From positions 1-48,847 of the forward strand of contig LVAJ01000018.1 of assembly GCA_001603005.1 (NCBI GenBank): a DNA stretch of 48,847 nucleotides, in the 5' to 3' direction. Position numbers and translations under genes: made by a program. Source of the DNA: Clostridiales bacterium Firm_04. Its GTDB lineage: Bacteria > Bacillota > Clostridia > Oscillospirales > Ruminococcaceae. Below, piece by piece: positions 27,152 to 36,800 of this stretch (the first letter of the stretch is position 1; each line of letters opens with the position of its first letter). The notes beneath the pieces are model-generated. The model did no database searches. It was not told where the DNA came from and saw only the letters and a list, made by a program, of their open reading frames with translations.

Positions 27152-27691
27152 ATGAAAAAGAAAGGTTTTACCCTGATTGAGCTGATCGTTGTTATCGCGA
27201 TCATCGGCGTTCTGGCAGCTATCCTGATTCCGGCAATGCTCGGTTACATCAAGCGTTCCAAGATCACGAACGCAAACGCAGCTGCAAAGCAGATCTACAC
27301 TGCTTGCTCTTCTGCAATCACTGACCTCGATGCTGAGGATATGTTTGATGTTGTTGATCTGTCTTCTGATACTTACGCAGACTTTGATCCGGAAGAAGAT
27401 GGTTGGAACACTGAGACTTCTGAGGATTCCCTGGATGAGCGTTTCCAGTACAAGGTTTACACCTACTTCAATGATATCATGGAGCTCGACAGCGTTTCGC
27501 TTCTGTTCGGTACTGCTACTGGCGATCATGCGAGCAACGGTAATGTTGAGGGCGTTGGCGTTCTGAACGGTATCTATCCGGGATCCAACCCGAACCAGAT
27601 GAGCGTTGATCTGTTCGATGAGCACGAGACTGATATCGGCGATTCCTCTGCAGCTCTGCTGACATGGGCATCCACCGGTTCTTGGAGCTAA
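27152..27691 (+). CDS. pilA: Major type IV pilin
   Basis: This 179-residue prepilin has a six-residue-class leader MKKKG followed by FTLIELIVVIAIIGVLAAILIP, the textbook type IVa pilin signal with Phe1 and Glu5. The globular part is acidic and ends in AALLTWASTGSWS. It is placed after a strong promoter, a 100-nt leader and GAGGAGG, and is followed by a terminator, so it can be expressed alone at high level as expected for the main fibre subunit. Pilin-like proteins of Ruminococcus albus (CbpC) are known to take part in cellulose adhesion; whether this one does is not shown. Confidence 0.92.
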   Translation: MKKKGFTLIELIVVIAIIGVLAAILIPAMLGYIKRSKITNANAAAKQIYTACSSAITDLDAEDMFDVVDLSSDTYADFDPEEDGWNTETSEDSLDERFQYKVYTYFNDIMELDSVSLLFGTATGDHASNGNVEGVGVLNGIYPGSNPNQMSVDLFDEHETDIGDSSAALLTWASTGSWS

Positions 27692-27726
27692 TCCTTCGGA
27701 TTCACTCTAAAACTTGATTGAAATAA

Positions 27727-27757
27727 GAAAGCCCCCGCTTTGGGGGCTTTCTTTCTA
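27727..27757 (+). terminator. Intrinsic terminator between the two pilin genes
   Basis: GAAAGCCCCC (27727-27736) pairs with GGGGGCTTTC (27742-27751), followed by T-rich sequence. Confidence 0.85.
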
Positions 27758-27810
27758 GGGACTCTTTTGTTAAAAGGTAAATTGACTGATTGGCTTATGA
27801 GGGCAAACAT

Positions 27811-28356
27811 ATGAAAAGAAAAGGTTTTACTCTGATTGAGTTGATTGTTGTCATCGCGATTATCGGTATTCTTGCTGCGGTTCTTGTGCCGGCGCTTCTT
27901 GGATATATCCGCCGTGCAAAGATCCAGTCTGCAAACGCATCCGCCAAGGAAGTGCACAACGGCGTGAATCTTGCAATTGCGGATATGCACGCAAATGATA
28001 TCAATATTGCATCTTTGGAAGGAACGCAGAAAATCGACGGTCCGGATATTCATGATTACATCGACCAGCCGCTCATTACGGGGAGACCAACGGCGGAAGG
28101 TGATATTCTAACAATGTTCTATCAGAAGACAAACCAATATTTCAGCGAGATTGATAAACTGGATGAAATGAATGTTTTGATTGGCGAAGGCGCTTGTCAG
28201 GCGGTCGGTGTGATGTTCAGCAACTATCCTGGATCATTCCCGATCGCGATTGGTCCTGACGATTACGAAAAGGAGATTGACAACGCAACTACTTGGGACT
28301 CCGATCTCGCAGTGAGCTATGCGACCGGCGAACGCGGACGCAGAAGCGACGACTAA
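27811..28356 (+). CDS. Second type IV pilin
   Basis: This 181-residue prepilin has a leader MKRKG and FTLIELIVVIAIIGILAAVLVP, nearly identical to the gene before it over the first 45 residues. The head domain is related but clearly diverged. The ATG at 27811 is preferred over the upstream ATG at 27790 because the leader then has normal length and GAGGG precedes it. A terminator separates it from the first pilin, so it needs readthrough or its own promoter, which I cannot see clearly. It may be an alternative or minor subunit. Confidence 0.88.
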   Translation: MKRKGFTLIELIVVIAIIGILAAVLVPALLGYIRRAKIQSANASAKEVHNGVNLAIADMHANDINIASLEGTQKIDGPDIHDYIDQPLITGRPTAEGDILTMFYQKTNQYFSEIDKLDEMNVLIGEGACQAVGVMFSNYPGSFPIAIGPDDYEKEIDNATTWDSDLAVSYATGERGRRSDD

Positions 28357-28371
28357 CAATCTGAAAACAAG

Positions 28372-28396
28372 AAAGGCACCTCTGCACGGTGCCTTT
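28372..28396 (+). terminator. Intrinsic terminator after the second pilin
   Basis: AAAGGCACC (28372-28380) pairs with GGTGCCTTT (28388-28396) and is followed by TG then TT. Confidence 0.75.
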
Positions 28397-28409
28397 TGTT
28401 ATAGGAAGA

Positions 28410-28435
28410 AACCCGCCCTGACTGCAGGACGGGTT
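28410..28435. terminator. Hairpin terminator near the end of the ZIP gene
   Basis: AACCCGCCCTG (28410-28420) pairs with CAGGACGGGTT (28425-28435) with one mismatch. A T-rich tail lies on the plus side. It may serve both converging operons. Confidence 0.55.
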
Positions 28436-28465
28436 ATTTTTGCGTTCAAATGTTCTGCTGCGCGA

Positions 28466-29248
28466 TTATCCCAGCGCAACATCCAGCACCATCATTGCTG
28501 CAAATCCGACCGCAAACGCGACGGTTCCGGTGTCGGAATGCTCGCCGGTGCTCATCTCCGGAATCAGCTCCTCCACAACGACATAGATCATTGCGCCGGC
28601 TGCAAAGCTCAGCAGATACGGCATTGCCGGCACGAATAATCCTGCCGCGAGGATCGTCAGCGCTGCACCGATTGGTTCCACCGCGCCGGACAGCACGCCG
28701 AGCCAGAATGCCTTTCCTTTTCGCATGCCGCCCGCATGCAGCGGCATGGAGATGATCGCGCCTTCCGGAAAATTCTGGATCGCGATGCCGAGCGCCAGTG
28801 CCATTGCGCCCGCCGCGGTGATCTTCGCATTGCCGTACAGAAATCCCGCGTACACCACGCCGACCGCCATGCCCTCCGGCAGATTGTGCAGCGTCACCGC
28901 AAGCAGCATGAGCGTGTGCGGCGGCAGATTTGCCGGAATGCCCTCCGCCTGCTCGCTGTGCTGGTGCAGATGCGGGATCAGCCGGTCGAGCAGCAGCAGA
29001 AATGCAATGCCGACCAGAAAACCGACCGTCGCCGGCAAAAACGCCAGCCGTCCCATTTTTTCCTCTGACTGCGCGATCGCCGGAATCAGCAGACTCCAGA
29101 CGCTCGCGGCGGTCATTACGCCGGCGGCAAACCCTGTCAGGATGCGTTGAACTGTCAGATTCAGCTCGCTTTTCATCGGGAATACACAAGCCGCGCCGAG
29201 CGATGTGCCCAGAAACGGAATGAGGATTCCCTTCCAGATCTCAGACAT
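28466..29248 (-). CDS. ZIP-family metal transporter
   Basis: ZIP proteins carry zinc or other divalent metals into the cytoplasm. The 260-residue product has about eight hydrophobic segments. It has the metal-site helices of the GufA/ZupT branch: LLAVTLHNLPEGMAVGV in helix IV and GIAIQNFPEGAIISMPL in helix V, each with the HNxPEG or QNxPEG motif. A His-rich loop (HLHQHSEQAEG) precedes helix IV. The start at 29248 follows AAAGGAG and overlaps the end of the MBL gene by eight bases, so the two are co-translated. The metal specificity cannot be read from the sequence. Confidence 0.9.
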   Translation of the reverse strand: MSEIWKGILIPFLGTSLGAACVFPMKSELNLTVQRILTGFAAGVMTAASVWSLLIPAIAQSEEKMGRLAFLPATVGFLVGIAFLLLLDRLIPHLHQHSEQAEGIPANLPPHTLMLLAVTLHNLPEGMAVGVVYAGFLYGNAKITAAGAMALALGIAIQNFPEGAIISMPLHAGGMRKGKAFWLGVLSGAVEPIGAALTILAAGLFVPAMPYLLSFAAGAMIYVVVEELIPEMSTGEHSDTGTVAFAVGFAAMMVLDVALG

Positions 29249-29969
29249 GATGCTCCTTTCCGTCTGATTTTGCATATGTCCGCAGATAGTCCCGCATCAC
29301 CGGTTCCGCTTCCCGCATCGCGACCGGCAGCCCGTGTCCGCAGGCAAGATATTCCGGCTGCAGGTGCAGGATCGTGCGCAGAGAATCGCACATCTGCGCC
29401 GGACTCACGGCATGCGGCGTAATTTCCGGCTTGCCCCACAGCATCGTGAACGCATCGCCGCAGTACAGCACATTCTGATGCAGAATGCCCGCAGAACCGT
29501 AGGTATGGCCGGGCAGGGGAATGATCTCCGCATCGAAGCCCAGCTCCCGCAGCATGCCGGCATCGCCGTCGCTGAAATACGTGTCCGCATCATAATGCGG
29601 GCTGTTCCAGAACGCGCCGCCGATGCGCTGCATCACATTGCGCGCGCGGTATTTCGGCAAGGTCGGCTGCACCGGCTGCGACAGATAATGCTGCCGCAGA
29701 CCGCGGTCACGTTCATGCAGCAGCAGCTTTGCGCCCTGCTTTTGCAGCTTCGCAGCGTTCCAGTCGTGATCGACATGCGCATGTGTCAGAAAGACATACC
29801 GCACATCGAATGAGCGGAGCCAATCCGCCATAGCGCGCCATGTCTGCGGCAGTCCGGTGTCGATCAGCAGGTCACCCCGTGTGCCGTGCAGCACATAGCA
29901 GGTGATATCGGACTGTGCAAAATATGAAATCGGTTTCGTGCCCGTTACGGGCGGTTTCAGCAAAGGCAT
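29241..29969 (-). CDS. MBL-fold metallo-hydrolase
   Basis: This 242-residue enzyme has the metallo-beta-lactamase signature FLTHAHVDHDWN (HxHxDH), a later metal-binding His in PLPGHTYGSAG, Asp in YCGDAF and a final His in ACGHGLP. The metal centre is therefore complete. The substrate is unknown; the family includes glyoxalase II-like and lactonase-like hydrolases. It is first in a two-gene operon with the ZIP transporter, and its promoter is at 30009-30037. Confidence 0.88.
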   Translation of the reverse strand: MPLLKPPVTGTKPISYFAQSDITCYVLHGTRGDLLIDTGLPQTWRAMADWLRSFDVRYVFLTHAHVDHDWNAAKLQKQGAKLLLHERDRGLRQHYLSQPVQPTLPKYRARNVMQRIGGAFWNSPHYDADTYFSDGDAGMLRELGFDAEIIPLPGHTYGSAGILHQNVLYCGDAFTMLWGKPEITPHAVSPAQMCDSLRTILHLQPEYLACGHGLPVAMREAEPVMRDYLRTYAKSDGKEHHV

Positions 29970-30008
29970 ACAGTGCTCCTCTCTGTGAGTTAGCCTATAC
30001 TAACTATT

Positions 30009-30037
30009 ATTATACCACAAAAACCCGAAAATGTCAA
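30009..30037 (-). promoter_or_regulatory. Promoter of the MBL-ZIP operon
   Basis: On the minus strand, a perfect TTGACA (30037-30032), a 17-bp spacer and a perfect TATAAT (30014-30009). Confidence 0.8.
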
Positions 30038-30058
30038 GTTTTTCGCGCAGATTCGGCT

Positions 30059-30538
30059 TCACATGAAAACCGTTTTCCCGTAAATACGTCGAAATTCAGC
30101 GAAAAACCGTTCCAGCGAGATCAGCGTATCACAGACGTCCGACTGCTCCCACTGCATCGAAAAAGCAATGCCGCTTTTGTACTGCACCGCCTTGTTCCGG
30201 ATCTCTCCGGACACCGTGCATCGGCATGTTTCATCGAATGCCGCCGCGATCTGCGTGTGTGCATTGCGGTCATCCTGAAGAACCGCTTTTGCATTTTTGG
30301 AAAACAGAATGTCATAGGCAGTATCCAGCTGGATATAAAAATAATACACATTTTCGACCGTCAGATCGCACGCAAACCGGCAGTCCATGCCCTCGCACTG
30401 ATAGCTGAACACAAATTCGCCAGAACGGAAAACATTCTTTTCCGGCTGGAGCGCGAGCAGATCCAGCGCAATTAGTTCCTTGCCGTTCTGAACCGTAAAC
30501 AAACGAACCGGCAATGCAAGGCTGTTGTGTTCTTCCAA
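30059..30538 (-). CDS. Hypothetical protein downstream of rimI
   Basis: Family not recognised. It has 159 residues from a TTG start with GGAGGG upstream; no ATG gives a similar fit. There is no signal peptide or membrane segment. The sequence looks beta-rich with several aromatic residues (FVFSYQCEGMDCRFACDL, NVYYFYIQLD) and ends GKTVFM. It follows rimI by about 40 bases with no terminator between, so it is likely the last gene of the polA-rimI transcript. Confidence 0.65.
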   Translation of the reverse strand: MEEHNSLALPVRLFTVQNGKELIALDLLALQPEKNVFRSGEFVFSYQCEGMDCRFACDLTVENVYYFYIQLDTAYDILFSKNAKAVLQDDRNAHTQIAAAFDETCRCTVSGEIRNKAVQYKSGIAFSMQWEQSDVCDTLISLERFFAEFRRIYGKTVFM

Positions 30539-30579
30539 AATGATCCCTCCGATCGGCGGCGTCCCGCTAATGTTTTTTG

Positions 30580-31035
30580 TTATGCAAGCTGCGCCGTCAT
30601 CAGTACGGCGGCTTCCTCCGGCTGACTGTAATAGCGCGGACGGTAACCGGTCTGCACAAAGCCGAGCGACTCGTACAGCGTGCGCGCCGCGGTATTGCTC
30701 TCGCGCACCTCAAGATAGCAGACCGTACACACCCCGCACATCATCTCTGCTGCTGCCTGCCACAGTCTGCGTGCGATGCCCTGTCGGCGGTACGCTTCGT
30801 CCACGCAGAGCGTATTCAGCGTCAGCTCGTCCAGCACAAAATTGCAGTGGATCATGCCAGCTGCCGTGCCGTCCGGCGCCATGCACGCAAAGCCGACAGA
30901 CTGCGGATTGTCCAGCTCGCGGCGGTAGATCTCCTCTGACCACGGCGTTGTGAAGCAGCGCTTTGTCAGCTCCGAGACAGCATGCAGATTCTCTGCCGAA
31001 AACAGCTCGATCCGCAGATCATCCCTTTGCGTCAT
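30580..31035 (-). CDS. rimI: GNAT N-acetyltransferase, RimI-like
   Basis: RimI acetylates the N-terminus of ribosomal protein S18 using acetyl-CoA. The 151-residue product has the GNAT motifs in order: CFTTPWSEEIYRREL near the N-terminus (typical of RimI), a beta-strand pair, LCVDEAYRRQGIARRLW for acetyl-CoA binding, and LEVRESNTAARTLYESLGF. The start is placed at MTQRDDLRIEL, inside the end of polA, which gives a 17-base overlap; a start at 31059 is possible. Being next to polA rather than tsaB/tsaD is less common for rimI, so another GNAT substrate cannot be excluded. Confidence 0.8.
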   Translation of the reverse strand: MTQRDDLRIELFSAENLHAVSELTKRCFTTPWSEEIYRRELDNPQSVGFACMAPDGTAAGMIHCNFVLDELTLNTLCVDEAYRRQGIARRLWQAAAEMMCGVCTVCYLEVRESNTAARTLYESLGFVQTGYRPRYYSQPEEAAVLMTAQLA

Positions 31036-33562
31036 ACCAGCTCTGTCCTTCCTGCACATCCGCCGTCAGCGGCACCGAAAGCGCACATGCCTGCTCCATT
31101 TCCGTATGCAGGATCTCTCCTGCCTTTTTTGCGCAGGAAAACGGCGCTTCTACGATCAATTCGTCATGGATCTGCAAAATCAGCTTTGCTTCCGGCACTT
31201 CCGCTTTCAGTCGCTTCCAGACGCGCACCATTGCCTTTTTGATGATATCCGCAGCAGTGCCCTGCACCGGCGTATTCATCGCGATGCGTCTGCCTGCCGC
31301 CTGCAAATTCTTATTCGACATTTTCAGTTCCGGCACATAGCGCTTTCTTCCGAACAAGGTCGTGACATAGCCGGTCTCCTTTGCATGCGCGACAGTGTCG
31401 TTCATGAACTGTTCCACGCGCGGGAAGGAATGCAGATAATCCTTGATATACTGATCCGCTTTCGCGACCGATACACCGATATCCTTGGAAAGCGAGAACG
31501 CGCCGATGCCGTACAGAATGCCGAAATTGACTGCCTTTGCCGCCGAACGCATCTCCTTTGTGACCATGTCTTCCGGCATATTGAACACCTGTGCGGCGGT
31601 CGTCAGGTGGATGTCGCGGTTTTCCGCAAAGGTGCGGCGCATGTTCTCGTCGCCGCAGAGATGCGCCACCAGACGCAGCTCGATCTGACTGTAATCGGCA
31701 TCGAGCAGTGTGCAGCCCTCTGCCGCGATGAAGAACCGCCGCATCTCCCGTCCGAGCGGGGTGCGCACGGGAATATTCTGCAAATTCGGCTCTGTCGAGG
31801 AGATTCTGCCGGTGCGCGTTTCGGTCTGGCGGTAGCAGGTGTGGATCCTGCCGTCCGGCGCGACTGCCTTGGTCAGTCCTTCGACATAGGTCGAGTTGAG
31901 CTTTGTCAGCTGGCGGTACTGCAAAATCGGTTCGATGATCGGATGCTTGCCGCGCAGACCTTCCAGCACCTCGGCATTTGTGGACCAGCCGGTTTTCGTC
32001 TTCTTGCCCGCCGGCAGCGCAAGCTCCTCAAACAGGATGACGCCGAGCTGCTTCGGGGAGAGAATGTTGAACTCCCGTCCTGCCAGCTCATAGATCTGCT
32101 TTTGCAGATCGGCGATCTCTGTTTGCAGCTTCTCGCCGAACTGCCGCACGCCCTCTGCATCCACGCGCACGCCGACATGCTCCATATCTGCGAGCACTTC
32201 GATCAGCGGCATTTCAATTTCCCGCAGCAGCGCTTCCATGCCCTGCGCGATGACGTCCCGTTCAAGCTGTTCCGAAAGTGCAGGCAATGCTGCGATTTCG
32301 GCATATTCGCCGAGGTCTTCCGGATAGGCAAGCGATGCGCCTGCACAGAGCTTCTGCACGGTATATTCCGGCGTTGAGGGGTTCAGCAGATACGCGCAGA
32401 TCGCAGTATCCAGCACCAGATTGTGAATGGTATCGCCCTGCTCCATCATCATGCGGTAGACCGGCTTGGCATCGAATGTGCGCTTCGGCGTTTCGCTCTG
32501 CAAAAAGCGCGTGATCTGTGCCGGATCGGTCAGGCGGGCTGCTTTGCCGTCAAATGCGAGATAGAGCACCGGCTTCTGATACAGAAAATCGACCGGCGCA
32601 TTCCCGCTGCAAAGCGCATCGAGGTCGGCTGCTGTCAGCGTGACGATCTCGGTCGGCTTTTGCGCCGCTTCCGGCTGTGCTGCGGATTCCGGCACCGCCG
32701 CGGGATCCACATGCAGGCGCTCCATGAGCTTATAGAGCTCCAGTTCGGTCAGCAGTGCGGAGAGCGCCGCGGTATCCTGCGGCTTTTTTTCGTATGCGGA
32801 AAGATCGGTCGGGATCGGGGCATCGGTGACGATCGTCGCGAGCCATTTGCTCTGCTTTGCGTCCTCTGCGCCCGCTTCCAGCTTTTTGCGGACTGCCGGC
32901 TTGATCTCCGCGGCATCCGGCAGCGCTTCATAGAGCGCTTCGACCGTCTGATACTGCTGAATCAGCGCAGATGCGGTCTTTTCGCCGATGCCCGCGACGC
33001 CCTTGATGTTGTCCGAGGTATCGCCCATCAGCGCTTTCAGGTCGATCAGACGGATCGGCGCAAAGCCGTATTCCGACTCGAATTTTGCGGTATCGTAGAG
33101 CACCGGCTCCTTGTTCGTTGCAAGCCGCACGGAAACATGCTCACCGATCAGCTGCAGATTGTCGCGGTCGCCGGTCAGGAGCACGCAGTCTTCACCAGCC
33201 GCCGCACATGCCGCGGAGAGCGTGCCGAGAATGTCGTCCGCTTCCCAGCCGGCGCAGGTCACGACCGGATAGCCCATTGCTTCGAGGATCTGCTTTGTAT
33301 AGGGCAGCTGCATCGCCAGTTCTTCCGGCATGCCCTTGCGGTTTGCCTTGTAGCTGGCGACCGCCTTGTGCCGGAAGGTCTTCTCCTTGCGGTCAAATGC
33401 AATAGCGATCTGCTCCGCTTTGGTGTCCTCTGCCGCGCGCAGCAGAATATTGAAAAAGCCGTAAATCGCGTTCGTGAACACGCCCTTTTGATTCGAGAGC
33501 GGCTTGACGCCGTAAAAGGCACGGTTCAGAATGCTGTTTCCGTCTACGATCATCAGTTTCAT
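31019..33562 (-). CDS. polA: DNA polymerase I
   Basis: PolA fills gaps and removes primers in replication and repair. The 847-residue product has the N-terminal 5'-3' nuclease (residues 1-290, MIVDGNSILNRAFYGV, GWEADDILGT, GDRDNLQL, GDTSDNIKGVAGIGEKTA). The middle domain lacks the DxE pair needed for 3'-5' proofreading (VDFLYQKPVLYLAFDG in that place). The C-terminal polymerase domain is intact, with motif A DADYSQIELR, the O helix region KAVNFGILYG and motif C QIHDELIVE. The start at 33562 follows AAAGGAG. Loss of proofreading is common in Firmicute PolA. Confidence 0.96.
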   Translation of the reverse strand: MKLMIVDGNSILNRAFYGVKPLSNQKGVFTNAIYGFFNILLRAAEDTKAEQIAIAFDRKEKTFRHKAVASYKANRKGMPEELAMQLPYTKQILEAMGYPVVTCAGWEADDILGTLSAACAAAGEDCVLLTGDRDNLQLIGEHVSVRLATNKEPVLYDTAKFESEYGFAPIRLIDLKALMGDTSDNIKGVAGIGEKTASALIQQYQTVEALYEALPDAAEIKPAVRKKLEAGAEDAKQSKWLATIVTDAPIPTDLSAYEKKPQDTAALSALLTELELYKLMERLHVDPAAVPESAAQPEAAQKPTEIVTLTAADLDALCSGNAPVDFLYQKPVLYLAFDGKAARLTDPAQITRFLQSETPKRTFDAKPVYRMMMEQGDTIHNLVLDTAICAYLLNPSTPEYTVQKLCAGASLAYPEDLGEYAEIAALPALSEQLERDVIAQGMEALLREIEMPLIEVLADMEHVGVRVDAEGVRQFGEKLQTEIADLQKQIYELAGREFNILSPKQLGVILFEELALPAGKKTKTGWSTNAEVLEGLRGKHPIIEPILQYRQLTKLNSTYVEGLTKAVAPDGRIHTCYRQTETRTGRISSTEPNLQNIPVRTPLGREMRRFFIAAEGCTLLDADYSQIELRLVAHLCGDENMRRTFAENRDIHLTTAAQVFNMPEDMVTKEMRSAAKAVNFGILYGIGAFSLSKDIGVSVAKADQYIKDYLHSFPRVEQFMNDTVAHAKETGYVTTLFGRKRYVPELKMSNKNLQAAGRRIAMNTPVQGTAADIIKKAMVRVWKRLKAEVPEAKLILQIHDELIVEAPFSCAKKAGEILHTEMEQACALSVPLTADVQEGQSWYDAKG

Positions 33563-33595
33563 GGTATCGGCTCCTTTGCTCGATGTGATACTCCT

Positions 33596-33625
33596 ATTGT
33601 ACCACAGTTTTTGCCGTTTCGTCAA
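33596..33625 (-). promoter_or_regulatory. Promoter of polA
   Basis: On the minus strand, TTGACG (33625-33620), an 18-bp spacer and TACAAT (33601-33596). Confidence 0.6.
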
Positions 33626-33648
33626 GCGGGCAGGGGAGAGAAAGAAAA

Positions 33649-33669
33649 GAGCCGGTTCGGAAACCGGCT
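33649..33669. terminator. Intrinsic terminator
   Basis: GAGCCGGTT (33649-33657) pairs with AACCGGCTC (33661-33669), with T-rich sequence on both sides. It ends the transcript of the surface protein gene before polA. Confidence 0.8.
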
Positions 33670-33705
33670 CTTTTGGGGTTGGGCGGATAATAGGTTGAAT
33701 CCTTT

Positions 33706-33885
33706 TTATTCAAAATGTGATTTACACAAGAATACTAATCGGAGCAAAAGAAGAATAATACTGATAACTGATAGTGCGATTAGAGCTTTTTTCTTCGCTT
33801 TTATGCAATGGATTAAAGTGTAAATCATGAATACGGTTAAGATGATTAAACATATGCTTATGAAATAAAAATCTCGGTCAGTCAT
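33706..33885 (-). CDS. Small two-helix membrane protein
   Basis: This 59-residue frame begins at the ATG overlapping the stop of the surface protein gene (33878). It encodes two hydrophobic helices (FYFISICLIILTVFMIYTLI and ALIALSVISIILLLLRLVF) separated by a basic turn KAKKK. The overlap suggests coupled translation. There is no strong ribosome site of its own and no recognised family, so this is a tentative gene. Confidence 0.5.
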   Translation of the reverse strand: MTDRDFYFISICLIILTVFMIYTLIHCIKAKKKALIALSVISIILLLLRLVFLCKSHFE

Positions 33886-36800
33886 CCCAACCGCACCATT
33901 CCAGAATCTCCTGATCGGTGATGGTTGTGTCAACGGTGCCCTTATCGTGCATGACGGAGAATTTGTAAATGTACGGAGCAGTTTTCCACGGATCCCAGAT
34001 ATCGGACAAACCGATGCCGACATAGCAGGCGTTGCTGACATTTGCATCGCCCTCTGTATAAGCACGCTCAAATCCGCACATTGACATATAATCGAACAGC
34101 GTAGAAAGTGCCGATGGAACACCTTTATATGAGTAGAAATCTGCAATCAAACCGACAATGAACTTTCCGGCTTTCACAATACCTGCTGCAGTTGATGCAG
34201 GTTCCGGAATCAGGATTGCCAAAGCAACTGCTGTTGTTGTTGCTGCTGCACCCTTCAATGTATCAATGGCAGAATCCTTTTCTTCCTCAGTAACTCTCAT
34301 ACCAGAAAGATCAATGATATTGTTAACCTGTGCTTCGATATCACCGGTCAGGTCAATCTGCATCGTAACACCGCCATATTTATGGCAGATTGCAGAGACA
34401 ATGCGGTGGGAAGGCATGAACATTTTTCCCTGAATCAGAGTGCTTGAGAAAAGACTGCCGTTGGAATATTCCGTAACATCCCACTTGCCGCCGTTCTCTG
34501 CTTTAACCCAGTTATCCTGCTGAACAGTGAAGCTATAATTCTTGTTGGTCATGGTGTAGCCTGTGCTGCCGTAGATCTCGATCGTGTAGGTTTCGTCGCC
34601 TTCAAGGAAATATGTGCCGTCGCTTTCCGGCTCATCGTAAATCGTTTCCTTGAAGATGAGCCCCTCCTCGTGCGAAACAGTCACGTAATTGCTGAGTGCT
34701 GCATCGCTCGTGAACTTGTAGAACGAATTGGATTCCGGTGTCAGAACAAACTGGTGGAACTCGTTCGGTCTTCTGGTGAACACATATTTTGCAGTCTGTG
34801 CCGCGTTGTCAACAACCAGTTCGCCGTCTGTAAACTTGTCGGAAGCCGGTGCGGAAATGGTGTTGCCCTGGTGGAAGCCGGAATCATTCAGAGATGCATC
34901 GCAGATATACATTGCATCTGTTTCCAGCGGCTTATCATCAACATTGTCCGGATAGTAATCGCCGTCAGAATCCGCCGAGAACGGGTTGGTGTTTGCCGGA
35001 ATGACCTTGACAGACATCAGTCTCGAATAATTGATGTCATGTGCGCTGTCTTCAAACGGATACGTCTTCCAGAATAAAGCGCCTTCGTGCAGAGCGCAGA
35101 GTTCTTCCCATTTGTAAAGCTCGTATTCGCCGGTGGTCTTGTTCAGGGATTTTACATATTTCCAGTCAACCTCGCTGCTGTCGGCGAGGGTGTCGCCGTC
35201 GGTATCGCAGGTGCCGCCGTATGCAAGCTTTTCCTTGAAGCTGCCGGCGACCAGTGCGTTTGCAAGAATGACATAGTCAGATGTCATGCCGCTGCCGCCC
35301 TTGATGATCTCATACATATCATCGCAGAAATTGCCGTACATCGAGATGTTGCTGCGAACCGGATCGGAGAGCAGGCAGCTGTAATAATAATTGGTGACAG
35401 AATCGCTTGAAACGACGTTGGTCATGACGCCCTTTGCGTGCAGCATCGTTGCGATCTCATCCAGAGAGGTGATGCCGAAGTTGTTGTCAACCTTGTAATT
35501 CGTGTCCGTGATCAGGAACAGGAACTTTTCTGCGCCGGAGCGGTAGTTGAGGTAGTATGCCTGTGCAAGACCGTCTACATCGGTTTCCGGACCGTCGCCG
35601 CCGCCGTCTGCACGCATGCCGCTGATCGCAGTGATCACGTCGTCCATGTTGTTGTAGAAGTCCTTGCCGCAGTTGTTATTGACAATTGTGTGCTCGCCGT
35701 AGCAGGTGATATCCTTGAAATCGACCAGAGAAACATACAGGGAAATGTTGTCTGCACGCAGCTTGGTGATCAGGTTGGTGAGGTTGCTGCGGACGGTCGA
35801 GATCTGACCGCCCATGGAACCGGTGGTATCCACGACCAGAACCAGATCAACCTGTCTCAGTGCAGACGAAGAAGATGTTGTTGTTGCAGCCGGCTTGAAT
35901 GCAGACAGTGCGCGTGCAGAGGTGAGACCTCTCATCTGCGCAACGGTTCTGCTGAGCGGCGTGCTGCCTTCCGGCAGTGCGGGCGTTTCCGGCGCAGGTG
36001 CTTCCGGAGCGGGTGTTTCTTCTTCAGCAGGCGTTTCCTCCTCTTCCTCGGTATCCTCAAACGGATCAATGCCGAGGTCATACATCAGAGATTCGAGATC
36101 CATGATGATGAGATCGCCCATATTTGCAGCGTCGATCGAAATGCGGCGGTTTTCCTCGTCGTATGCTGCCTCGACCGGAATCAGAGTGTTCACCTTGCCG
36201 TCGTAGATGAAGACGCCATAGCGCTTCAGACCTGCATCGAAGCCGTCGAAGTAATGCGGAGCAGATTCGATCAGTTCCTCGTTCATCGTGAAATTGATCG
36301 TGCCCTCTGCGATCTCGCCAGCCTTGTAAGTCAGGCTGATCGGTCTGCCGACAATCGCACGGTTATCCGCAAGAATGCCGGAATACTTGCTGACGCTCTG
36401 CTTGATGAAGCGCTTGACATTGTTGCTTGCGGTGACATCAAGAGAGATCGAGAAGTCCGTGTTGTAGTTGTTGACCTTCAGATCCTCTGCGGGGATCGTC
36501 TGATGAACCGGCTCGCTGCCGTCCTCGCCGTTTGCGGGATCCAGTCCGAGCAGAACCTCATCGCCGTCCAGAATGGTGTCGCCGTCGGTATCCGGATTCA
36601 GCGGATCGGTGCCGTAGACATTGACCTCGTCGCCGTCGTTCAGATAGTCCTTATCGGTATCTGCCTTGAACGGATCGGTGCCGAGCGTGTACTCCTCAAG
36701 GTTGGTCAGACCGTCCTCGTCGAAATCCTCGTTGTCGTCCGTCACATCGTTTGCATCGGTATCGACAACGGTCGGGTTGGTGCGGAGCGTCGAAACCTCG